From: CAZMGB01 sp964565775
Lineage (GTDB): Bacteria > Chloroflexota > Dehalococcoidia > DSTF01 > JALHUB01
DNA length: 22,033 bases
Assembly: GCA_964565775.1 (NCBI GenBank)
Contig: CAZMGB010000028.1
Location: 1 to 22,033, forward strand
Direction: 5' to 3'
Numbering within the stretch: position 1 is the stretch's first letter; every line of letters starts with the position of its first letter. Shown here in pieces: positions 1 to 7,505 of this stretch. Position numbers and translations under genes: made by a program. The notes under the pieces are model-generated. The model worked only from the letters and a program-made list of their open reading frames with translations. It did no database searches and had not been told where the DNA came from.

Positions 1-1
1 C

Positions 2-1354
2 CTCATGGGCGTCCTCTACGTCTGCGACGAGCCGACCATCGGCCTCCACGCTGCCGACGACGCCCGCCTCATCCGCACCCTGGAGCGGCTGCGCGACCTG
101 GGGAACACGGTGCTGGTGGTGGAGCACGATGAGGCTATGATGCGCGCCGCCGACCACATCATCGACATGGGGCCCGGCGCTGGCGAGCACGGAGGCGAGG
201 TCGTGGCCACCGGGCCCATCGACCGGATCACGGCCTGCCCCCAGTCGATAACGGGCCAGTACCTGAGCGGCGTCAAGGAGATCCCGATGCCCGGCACGCG
301 GAGGCAAGGAAACGGGAAGTACGTCGTCGTTCACGGCGCCCGCGAGAACAACCTGAAGAACATCGACGTGCGCATCCCCCTGGGCAAGCTCGTCTGCAAC
401 ACAGGCGTATCGGGTTCGGGCAAGAGCACCCTCATCGCCGAGATCCTCTACAAGAAGGGCGCCCAACTCCTCTACTCCGCCAAGGAGCGTCCCGGCGAGT
501 GCGACGGCATTTCGGGCTTCGAGCACATCGACAAGGTGGTGAACATCGACCAGTCGCCCATCGGCCGCACCCCGCGGTCGAACCCCGCCACCTACACAGG
601 CACGTTCACGCCGATTCGCGAGCTCTTCGCGACGGTGCCGGAGGCGCGGCTACGCGGCTACGCGCCCGGCCGCTTCTCCTTCAACGTAAAGGGCGGCCGC
701 TGCGAGGCCTGCGCCGGCGAGGGCTACATAGAGATCGAGATGCAGTTCCTGCCCGACGTCACCGTCCCCTGCGAGGTGTGCAAGGGCAAGCGCTACAACC
801 GCGAGGCCCTGGAGATCACCTTCCGAGGCAAGAACATCGCCGAAGTGCTGGACATGACGGTGGATCAAGCGCTGGAGCTCTTCCAGCCCTTCCCCAAGGT
901 GAGGCGAAAGCTGGAGACGCTGCGTGACGTCGGCCTCGGCTACATCCGCCTCGGCCAGCCCGCGACGACGCTCTCAGGCGGCGAGGCACAGCGCGTGAAG
1001 CTGTCCACGGAGCTCTCCCGGCGCTCCACCGGCAAGACCCTCTACATCCTCGACGAGCCGACGACGGGCCTCTCCTTCGATGACACGAACGCCCTGCTGC
1101 GGGTGCTGCACCGCCTCGTCGACGCCGGCAACACCGTCGTCGTCATCGAACACCACCTGGACGTCATCAAGAGCGCCGACCACATCATCGACCTGGGGCC
1201 CTTCGGCGGCGACCGGGGCGGCGAGATCGTCGCGGAGGGGACGCCGGAGGAGGTGGCACAGGTGGAGCGCAGCTTGACCGGCCAGTACCTGAAGCGAAAG
1301 CTGACGGGCCACCGCGAGCGGGCGGGGGCCGCTGCCGCGAGAGCTAAGCCGTAG
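2..1354 (+). CDS. uvrA: UvrA, excinuclease ABC subunit A (C-terminal half; 5' end outside window)
   Basis: UvrA is the damage-recognition ATPase of nucleotide excision repair; it loads UvrB on lesions. Only the last ~450 residues are present, roughly half of the usual ~940, because the gene runs off the left edge; the ATG at 5 is internal. Numbering from that Met, the visible parts are the Walker B of the first ABC module (YVCDEPTIGLH, residues 5-15), the second Walker A (GVSGSGKST, ~134-142), the second zinc module with two CxxC pairs (C233/C236 and C256/C259), the ABC signature LSGGEAQR (~323-330) and the second Walker B LYILDEPTTGL (~346-356). The tail after SLTGQYLKRKL is Ala/Arg-rich. 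No break is seen in the visible part. The following gene is an unrelated RAYT. Confidence 0.97.
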   Translation, partial: LMGVLYVCDEPTIGLHAADDARLIRTLERLRDLGNTVLVVEHDEAMMRAADHIIDMGPGAGEHGGEVVATGPIDRITACPQSITGQYLSGVKEIPMPGTRRQGNGKYVVVHGARENNLKNIDVRIPLGKLVCNTGVSGSGKSTLIAEILYKKGAQLLYSAKERPGECDGISGFEHIDKVVNIDQSPIGRTPRSNPATYTGTFTPIRELFATVPEARLRGYAPGRFSFNVKGGRCEACAGEGYIEIEMQFLPDVTVPCEVCKGKRYNREALEITFRGKNIAEVLDMTVDQALELFQPFPKVRRKLETLRDVGLGYIRLGQPATTLSGGEAQRVKLSTELSRRSTGKTLYILDEPTTGLSFDDTNALLRVLHRLVDAGNTVVVIEHHLDVIKSADHIIDLGPFGGDRGGEIVAEGTPEEVAQVERSLTGQYLKRKLTGHRERAGAAAARAKP

Positions 1355-1370
1355 GAGATGCACAAACCCC

Positions 1371-1397
1371 GTAGCCGAGGCTTTCTAGCCTCGGCGG
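1371..1397 (+). repeat. REP-like hairpin, left copy flanking RAYT 1
   Basis: The 27-nt unit begins with the tetranucleotide GTAG and folds into CCGAGGCT / AGCCTCGG around a very short loop. Its reverse complement matches the copy at 1874-1900 at 26 of 27 positions. It ends 10 nt before the ATG of the transposase gene, where a Shine-Dalgarno sequence would normally be. A GTAG foot beside a hairpin is the known recognition layout of bacterial REP sequences used by RAYT enzymes. Confidence 0.85.
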
Positions 1398-1407
1398 CAA
1401 CGCGCAG

Positions 1408-1908
1408 ATGAGCAAACTGCTCCGGTTCCTGCTTGAGGGTCATTGCTACCACCTCACGACCAGAACCCGTGGCGGTGCTCCTGTCTTTGAAGACCCTGCA
1501 AACACCATGGTCCTCATGGAGGCGCTCCAGTTCGTTCGCCGTGATCGTGCCTTCCTGCTCGGCCACGCCATATTGCCCGACCATCTCCATGCCGTTGTGG
1601 TGCCCAGAGGTCACTACACGATCTCCCAGATCATGCAAACGGTGAAGGGCTACACATCAAGGGTCATCAACGCGAGGAACGGAGAGCGAGGGGCTCTCTG
1701 GCAGGCGAGCTTCTATGATCGCGTCATACGAGATGAGGCGCACCTCATGGACACGTTGGAGTACATCCACCGCAACCCCGTAGCAGCAGGCTTGGTCAAC
1801 ATGCCCGAGGAATATCCATTTTCGTCGGCGCACCCTGAGGCGCAGACAGATCTAGCGTCGTTCCTCTCGGGGTCCGCCGAGGCTGGAAAGCCTCGGCTAC
1901 GATATTGA
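1408..1908 (+). CDS. REP-associated tyrosine transposase (RAYT 1, Y1_Tnp/IS200-like)
   Basis: This is a 166-residue Y1-type HUH nuclease of the REP-associated transposase group, which cuts single-stranded REP hairpins. The metal-binding HxH motif is in LPDHLHAVV (H59, H61). The catalytic tyrosine is probably Y103 in LWQASFYDRVIRDE, a context characteristic of RAYTs. The C-terminal YIHRNPVAAGLV segment is also typical of the family. The gene lies between two inverted GTAG-footed hairpins, as expected for a RAYT with its own REPs. No good ribosome binding site precedes the ATG; the left hairpin fills that space. Residues ~156-165 (SAEAGKPRLR) are encoded by the right-hand REP, so the element supplies the end of its own protein. 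The reading frame is intact. Confidence 0.93.
   Translation: MSKLLRFLLEGHCYHLTTRTRGGAPVFEDPANTMVLMEALQFVRRDRAFLLGHAILPDHLHAVVVPRGHYTISQIMQTVKGYTSRVINARNGERGALWQASFYDRVIRDEAHLMDTLEYIHRNPVAAGLVNMPEEYPFSSAHPEAQTDLASFLSGSAEAGKPRLRY
1874..1900 (-). repeat. REP-like hairpin, right copy flanking RAYT 1 (inverted)
   Basis: This is the inverted partner of 1371-1397 with one mismatch in 27 nt. It reads CCGAGGCT-loop-AGCCTCGG and ends with CTAC, i.e. GTAG on the minus strand. It lies inside the 3' end of the transposase gene and encodes its last ten or so residues before Tyr and the stop. Both GTAG feet point outward, so gene plus repeats form a ~530-bp unit. Confidence 0.85.
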
Positions 1909-1929
1909 TTGAGGAGGAGGAATGACGCC

Positions 1930-2142
1930 ATGCGCTGGGAGTACAGAATTGTGTATTTATGGGACGGGAAGGTCAAGGATGGGGGAGGGAAGGAAGACGA
2001 AGGAAAATACCTGAACAGAATGGGGGATGACGGGTGGGAACTCGTCACCGTCGCCGCAGTGGGCCGCGCGCATTGGCTCTACTTCAAGCGGCCGAGACCG
2101 CAGGAGCGGCCCGCGAACCACCCCGTCGGCAGCGCAACGTAG
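1930..2142 (+). CDS. DUF4177-like small protein
   Basis: A 70-residue protein starting MRWEYRIVYLWDG and containing LNRMGDDGWELVTV, followed by a strand ending in WLYFKR. The W-E-Y...LN..G..GWELV pattern is that of the DUF4177 family of small alpha/beta proteins, whose biochemical role is unknown. The ATG at 1930 is chosen because a strong purine-rich GAGGAGGAGG (1911-1920) precedes it at proper spacing; an earlier in-frame TTG at 1909 lies upstream of that site and would leave it unused. The gene sits between two RAYT genes, 21 nt after the first and 6 nt before the second, so it may be carried with them or be a remnant of the ancestral spacer. No signal peptide or membrane segment is seen. 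Confidence 0.72.
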   Translation: MRWEYRIVYLWDGKVKDGGGKEDEGKYLNRMGDDGWELVTVAAVGRAHWLYFKRPRPQERPANHPVGSAT

Positions 2143-2148
2143 TGTGAC

Positions 2149-2736
2149 ATGATGTACCACCCTCAACGGCACCACCGGCGATCAATCCGCCTGCCGGCGT
2201 ACGATTACGCGCAGCCGGGGGCATATTTCGTGACCGTCTGCACGCAAGACCGGCAACCTGTCCTCGGCGAAGTGATCGGCGGGGAAATGGTCCTGAGCGA
2301 CCCAGGGCAGATGGTCCAGGCAATATGGCGTGAAATGCCGCAGCATTACCCTGGCGTCGAGGTAGATGCGTTCGTCGTCATGCCCAACCATGTCCACGGC
2401 ATCATCATCCTCGTGGGGCCAACACCCGACGTAGGGGCAACCCCCTGTGGTTGCCCGGAATCATCGGGGCAGGCACGGGGGCCTGCCCCTACGCGGGTTA
2501 CGCGGGCAATGTCGTTGGCGGACGTGGTTCACCGATTCAAATCGATGACGACGGCCAGATATCGCCTCGGGGTTTCCCGGGACGGCTGGCAGCCCTTCGC
2601 TGGCCGATTGTGGCAGCGCAACTACTACGAACACATCGTCCGCGACGAAGAAGAGCTGAATCGCATGCGGCAGTACATCACCGACAACCCCGCGCAATGG
2701 GACGACGACCCGGAGAACCCCGCCATCGGCACATGA
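2149..2736 (+). CDS. REP-associated tyrosine transposase (RAYT 2, Y1_Tnp) with internal REP-like linker
   Basis: A second, clearly different Y1-type transposase of 195 residues. The HUH motif is in VVMPNHVHGIII (H81, H83). The tyrosine region is LWQRNYYEHIVRDEEEL (Y159 or Y160), followed by RMRQYITDNPAQW, which is typical of RAYTs. The N-terminal YFVTVCTQDRQPVLG strand is also a family hallmark. Between the HUH strand and the helix SLADVVHRFKSMTT lies a Gly/Pro/Cys-rich linker (about residues 95-115) encoded by an inverted pair of GTAG-footed palindromes (2431-2492); the frame stays open through it. A second ATG directly follows the first, so the start may be 2152. The two RAYTs share little beyond the family core, so they are not a recent tandem duplication. 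Confidence 0.92.
   Translation: MMYHPQRHHRRSIRLPAYDYAQPGAYFVTVCTQDRQPVLGEVIGGEMVLSDPGQMVQAIWREMPQHYPGVEVDAFVVMPNHVHGIIILVGPTPDVGATPCGCPESSGQARGPAPTRVTRAMSLADVVHRFKSMTTARYRLGVSRDGWQPFAGRLWQRNYYEHIVRDEEELNRMRQYITDNPAQWDDDPENPAIGT
2431..2492. repeat. Inverted pair of GTAG-footed palindromes inside RAYT 2
   Basis: The left arm starts GTAGGGGCAACCCCC at 2431. The right arm ends GCCTGCCCCTAC at 2492. The reverse complement of the right arm starts GTAGGGGCAGGCCCCC, so the two arms are related and inverted with both GTAG feet outward. Each arm can form its own hairpin. The pair is read in frame as a 21-residue linker in the transposase. Confidence 0.75.
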
Positions 2737-2764
2737 CATCGCCCTCGAATGATTGCGCCTCGCC

Positions 2765-2773
2765 TGCTATAAT
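2765..2773 (+). promoter_or_regulatory. Candidate extended -10 promoter for the bS22-like gene
   Basis: TGCTATAAT combines a consensus TATAAT hexamer (2768-2773) with the TGn extension. No good -35 hexamer lies 16-18 nt upstream, which extended -10 promoters can tolerate. It is the only clear consensus hexamer between RAYT 2 and the small basic gene at 2888, and would give a ~105-nt leader containing the palindrome at 2794-2856. Confidence 0.45.
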
Positions 2774-2793
2774 CACGTGGGTCTTGTCGATGC

Positions 2794-2856
2794 GGGAGGC
2801 CTGCCCTAGGGGCCCGTCTGGGAAGCCTGCCTGCCGGCAGGCAGGGCCTCCCCTAC
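2794..2856. repeat. Palindromic REP-like element in the leader of the bS22-like gene
   Basis: The right part contains a perfect 20-bp palindrome at 2826-2845 (CCTGCCTGCCGGCAGGCAGG) and ends CCTCCCCTAC, giving GTAGGGGAGG on the minus strand. The left part (GGGAGGCCTGCCC, 2794-2806) is a degraded inverted counterpart without an intact GTAG. It is related to the palindromes inside RAYT 2. Transcribed from the promoter-like site at 2765 it would fold just upstream of the next gene's ribosome binding site. Confidence 0.65.
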
Positions 2857-2887
2857 ATTCCTTCGCTAGGAAGGGGAAGGAGCGCCT

Positions 2888-2986
2888 ATGAGCTCAGTCG
2901 TCAAGAAGCGGCGCAAGAAGATCCGCAAGCACAAGTACAACAAGATGCGCAAGAAGACCCGCTGGCAACGGATGCACAAGAAGTAG
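2888..2986 (+). CDS. Small basic bS22 / AURKAIP1-COX24 domain-like ribosomal protein
   Basis: A 32-residue protein, almost entirely Lys/Arg/His, starting MSSVVKKRRKKIRKHKYNK and ending KKTRWQRMHKK. This matches the pattern of the short COX24/AURKAIP1-domain proteins, which include actinobacterial small-subunit protein bS22 (SVxKKRRKRMxKKKHRKxxRKTRxQR). The likely role is binding rRNA in the small ribosomal subunit. AAGGAG at 2877-2882 precedes the ATG at a suitable distance. The stop is only 8 nt before the next start, so the two genes are probably co-transcribed. Its shortness makes it easy to miss in automatic gene calls. The family assignment is from recalled sequence pattern; a chance basic peptide is unlikely given the ribosome binding site and motif. 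Confidence 0.8.
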   Translation: MSSVVKKRRKKIRKHKYNKMRKKTRWQRMHKK

Positions 2987-2994
2987 GGGCCGCT

Positions 2995-3705
2995 ATGAGC
3001 CTGGCGGTAACAGTCTACGTTCCCGCCGGCATAGTGATGGCCGCCGACTCCAGGACCATCCTCACCCGGCGCGAAGAGCGCGAAAGCGACGGCCAGCGCG
3101 TCGCCGTCGAGCAGCACCTCGTCCTCAGCGACAACGCCTACAAGGTCATCGGCCTTCGCAAGGTGCCCGTCGGTGTGGTCACCTACGGTGCCGCCGTCAT
3201 CCAGAACCGGATGGTGGACAGCCACGTGGCCGCCTTCGAGGAGGCGGCGCTCAGCGCCCAAGATGAAGTCGACAGCGTCGCCAGCAAGCTGATCGACTAC
3301 TTTCTGGAGCAGTTCCCGGGGGTCACCGTGGCCTTCTATGTGGCCGGCTACCGCACGGAGGAGGAGCGCGCGGTCCCTTACGTCTTCCACTGCCAAACGG
3401 CGAGCGAGCCGCACGTCAAGCGCATCAACCGGGACGACAGCGGCAGGATCGTCTTCGGCGTCGCCCGCGGCGGCGAGACTCACATAGCGAACCGCCTTAT
3501 CGCCAAGGACTCTCTGCCCATCTTCTCTGCCATGCCCCTCCAGGACGCCGTCGACTACGCCATTCACGTCATCCGCACGACCATCGACGAGCTGCGCTTC
3601 GAGCCCCGGTTCCCCGCCGTCGGAGGCCCCATCGACGTGCTGATCATCACTCCATCGGAGCTACGCTTCGTGCAGCGGAAGGAGCTGCACGGGCTCTCGG
3701 CCTGA
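2995..3705 (+). CDS. Proteasome-like Ntn-hydrolase fold protein (candidate N-terminal Ser nucleophile)
   Basis: A 236-residue protein whose N-terminus, SLAVTVYVPAGIVMAADSRT, resembles the first strands of proteasome beta/HslV subunits (TTTVG....GVVLAADxRAT). After removal of Met, Ser becomes residue 1 and the Asp of AADSR falls at position 17, the position of catalytic Asp17 in proteasome beta subunits. A later SDNAYKVIGL segment, then VGVVTYGAA, resembles the Lys33 strand (with about 16 extra residues before it) and the following turn. A C-terminal IDVLIITP strand also fits. The protein is probably cytoplasmic; no signal peptide is visible. It lies between a small ribosomal-type gene and an unrecognised gene 4 nt downstream. 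The substrate is unknown and it may be a non-peptidase relative. The fold assignment is inference from motif spacing. Confidence 0.6.
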   Translation: MSLAVTVYVPAGIVMAADSRTILTRREERESDGQRVAVEQHLVLSDNAYKVIGLRKVPVGVVTYGAAVIQNRMVDSHVAAFEEAALSAQDEVDSVASKLIDYFLEQFPGVTVAFYVAGYRTEEERAVPYVFHCQTASEPHVKRINRDDSGRIVFGVARGGETHIANRLIAKDSLPIFSAMPLQDAVDYAIHVIRTTIDELRFEPRFPAVGGPIDVLIITPSELRFVQRKELHGLSA

Positions 3706-3709
3706 CGCC

Positions 3710-4225
3710 ATGCCCGCCGAGCTGCGCCTGCAGCCCACCGACGCCAAGCTCATCTTTCTCGCCCTGGCCTACCACCTGGCGCGCCCGGGCTCCGAGCTCG
3801 ACCCGGAGACGAGGATGCCGGTCGAGCACGGCCTGGCCGAAGTGAGCAGCGCTCTCCAGCCGCAGTTGGGACAGGCCGTCGCGAGCATCACCCTCAGCGC
3901 CTACCAGTTGGAGCGCCTCGGCTCGACGATGCTGGGCACCGTCAACGAGCTCAAGGTCTACCCGATGCTGGAGGCTCGGCCGCCGGAAGAAGGCGGCGGC
4001 CGTCGCAGCACCGTTTCCGGCTTCGATCAGACGCTGCGCCATCTCTTCCCTGAAGTCGAAGAGGACGCCGACGAGGTGCTCACCCTGGCCGAGCAGATGA
4101 TAGTGCTGAAGCGCCGCATCGATAAGGCGCTCAACAAGGCACGGGCGGCCGGTGAATCGCCCGAGTCACCGTCAGCAGAGGACGGGCGAGCGCGCCGGCG
4201 CTGGTGGCGCTTCTGGCGCGTGTGA
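3710..4225 (+). CDS. Hypothetical protein, co-transcribed with the Ntn-hydrolase-like gene
   Basis: I do not recognise this 171-residue protein. The N-terminal ~75 residues (MPAELRLQPTDAKLIFLALAYHL...) look like amphipathic helices. A middle part is predicted to hold short strands and a GGG-containing loop. Residues ~105-145 form a long helical stretch (DADEVLTLAEQMIVLKRRIDK) that could be coiled coil. The tail (RARRRWWRFWRV) is very basic and aromatic and might contact membrane or nucleic acid. There is no signal peptide, no clear transmembrane helix and no cysteine motif. The start is 4 nt after the stop of the preceding gene, so the pair is likely translated from one mRNA and may work together. 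A palindrome-rich gene-free stretch follows. Confidence 0.7.
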   Translation: MPAELRLQPTDAKLIFLALAYHLARPGSELDPETRMPVEHGLAEVSSALQPQLGQAVASITLSAYQLERLGSTMLGTVNELKVYPMLEARPPEEGGGRRSTVSGFDQTLRHLFPEVEEDADEVLTLAEQMIVLKRRIDKALNKARAAGESPESPSAEDGRARRRWWRFWRV

Positions 4226-4312
4226 CCTTCAGCTTCTCTAGACTGAGGGGGCCTGCCGGTCAAAAGAGGCGCGCGCCAACCCATGACCATGAACACAATA
4301 ACTCGACACAGG

Positions 4313-4346
4313 GAAGCTGGCCCCAGGATCCCTGAAGGCCAGCCTC
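4313..4346. repeat. Short palindrome with CCTGAAGG core
   Basis: GCTGGCC (4316-4322) and GGCCAGC (4338-4344) form an inverted repeat around CCAGGATCCCTGAAG. The right half carries the CCTGAAGG core shared with the other palindromes of this stretch. Confidence 0.5.
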
Positions 4347-4391
4347 ATGGCGATAGAGGAACTGTCCTTGCACCGTCGTGGGTAGCAGTTG

Positions 4392-4458
4392 GTAGCTGCA
4401 GGGCTCCAGCCCCGCCAACGGAGCAGTCCCCAGGGCAGACCTGAAGGTCTGCAGCTAC
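4392..4458. repeat. GTAG-footed inverted REP-like pair upstream of hpt
   Basis: The 67-bp element starts GTAGCTGCAG and ends CTGCAGCTAC, a perfect 10-bp terminal inverted repeat. The left arm contains GGGCT-CC-AGCCC and the right arm GCAGACCTGAAGGTCTGC, so each arm is itself a hairpin. Both GTAG feet point outward, the same arrangement as the repeats at the two RAYT genes, but with a different stem sequence. Confidence 0.75.
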
Positions 4459-4509
4459 GGCGGCGGACGGCAAGGTTATTTCGTTGATGGCCAACGGGCC
4501 GGCGCTGTG

Positions 4510-4525
4510 CCAGCCTGAAGGCTGG
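4510..4525. repeat. Perfect palindrome with CCTGAAGG core
   Basis: CCAGCCTGAAGGCTGG is a 16-bp hairpin: a 6-bp stem CCAGCC/GGCTGG around TGAA. It is related by its core to the right arm of the element at 4392-4458. Confidence 0.55.
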
Positions 4526-4651
4526 CCTTCGGAGACGGACTACCTGGCCATGGAGGCTGAGTCTCTCAACGATCAACAGGTCGGCGGCTACAATGCTCCT
4601 CCCTTCCTTCGCGTTGTTCCGCCTATGCGGTAAACTGGAGGTGGGATAGCA

Positions 4652-5172
4652 ATGGCGCTGCGCCTACTCATCCCGCGAGATGAGATCGACGGTTACGTCC
4701 GGTCGCTGGCCGAGCGGCTTAGCGAAGACTACCGCGGCAAGTCGCCGCTCTACCTGGCGGTCCTCAAGGGCGCCTACATCTTCCTCGCCGACCTGACCCG
4801 CCAGCTCCAGGAGCCCCCCGAGATCGACTTCATCAGCCTCTCGACCTACGGCCGTAAGGGGAGCGTGGCCTCGCGGACCAAGGTGCTCCTCCACCCCTCG
4901 GCAGACCTGGCCGGGCGGCACGTCGTCATCGTCGAGGACATCATCGACAGCGGCCGGACCCTGCGCTTTTTGCTAAGATATGTGGATCGGCAGCGACCGG
5001 CCAGCGTGCGTGTCTGCGCCCTCCTGGCCCGGCAGTCGACGCTGGAGGCGGACTGTCCGCCCATCGAGTACCTGGGCCGGACGGTCGGCGACGGCTGGCT
5101 GGTCGGCTACGGGCTCGACTCAGCGGAGCGCTACCGCACACTCCCTGACGTCTACCGGCTCGAGGAGGAATC

Positions 5173-5176
<4 letters not shown>
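4652..5176 (+). CDS. hpt: Hypoxanthine phosphoribosyltransferase
   Basis: The 174-residue enzyme transfers the phosphoribosyl group of PRPP to hypoxanthine (often also guanine), giving IMP/GMP in purine salvage. The PRPP-binding motif VVIVEDIIDSGRTL spans about residues 91-104. The flexible loop is STYG (64-67) and the early LAVLKGAYIFLADL segment (35-48) is typical of the family. Length fits bacterial Hpt. The ATG follows GGAGGTGGG. Its stop overlaps the GTG start of the adenine deaminase gene by 4 nt, so the two are translationally coupled. Adenine deaminase makes the hypoxanthine this enzyme uses. Guanine preference cannot be decided from the sequence. Confidence 0.95.
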
Positions 5177-6906
<1,730 letters not shown>

Positions 6907-7126
6907 CTCCCGAGCTGGTCATCACAAGTGCGCTCGCGTTTCAGCGTCGGAGACGCACCCGCTCCTTTCGTGGTCGTCGCCCCCCGGCATTTCTGCGAAG
7001 AAAGTTGGGCTTTAGAAACCGTTTGCTTGCTTAACCCCTTCCCATTCGATGGCAGGTGGGAGTAGAATACTGCCGATTCTCAGCAGCAAGGCCCATCATT
7101 CGCTGTGGCAAGGAGGGTTACCAGCC

Positions 7127-7414
<288 letters not shown>

Positions 7415-7443
7415 CGCCGACCCGGTCCCAAACGAGACATTGA

Positions 7444-7477
7444 AGGGCCGCGCCCCTCATTTGGGGACGGCGGCCCT
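7444..7477. terminator. Hairpin between convergent ferredoxin and rmuC genes
   Basis: AGGGCCGC (7444-7451) pairs with GCGGCCCT (7470-7477), and inside it CCCC (7453-7456) pairs with GGGG (7463-7466). It lies between the ends of two convergent genes and could serve both directions. A long U-run is missing on either side, so termination efficiency is uncertain. Confidence 0.65.
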
Positions 7478-7505
7478 CTTCGTGTTCACAGATGTTAGTG
7501 GTGCC

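Larger units (their letters stand above)
4226..4651. other. Gene-free 426-bp stretch rich in short palindromes
   Basis: No convincing gene is present. The stretch contains at least three palindromic units sharing the core CCTGAAGG (4331-4338, 4440-4447, 4514-4521), one of them part of a complete GTAG...CTAC inverted pair. Near the right end TACAAT (4589-4594) is a possible -10 for the hpt gene, without a convincing -35. The sequence GGAGGTGGG (4638-4646) is the hpt ribosome binding site. Confidence 0.7.

Noticed and set aside
1909..1929. TTG start for the DUF4177-like protein
   Set aside because: The strong ribosome binding site at 1911-1920 lies after this codon and serves the ATG at 1930.
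4226..4651. CRISPR array in the repeat-rich stretch
   Set aside because: Repeats are few, inverted rather than direct, of different sequence and without regular spacers; no cas genes are present.
7021..7070. Promoter for the ferredoxin gene with TAGAAT (7063-7068) as -10
   Set aside because: No acceptable -35 lies 16-18 nt upstream and no TGn extension is present; too weak to list.
7049..7126. Upstream extension of the ferredoxin to a start at 7049
   Set aside because: AAGGAGG directly precedes the ATG at 7127, and ferredoxin similarity begins there.
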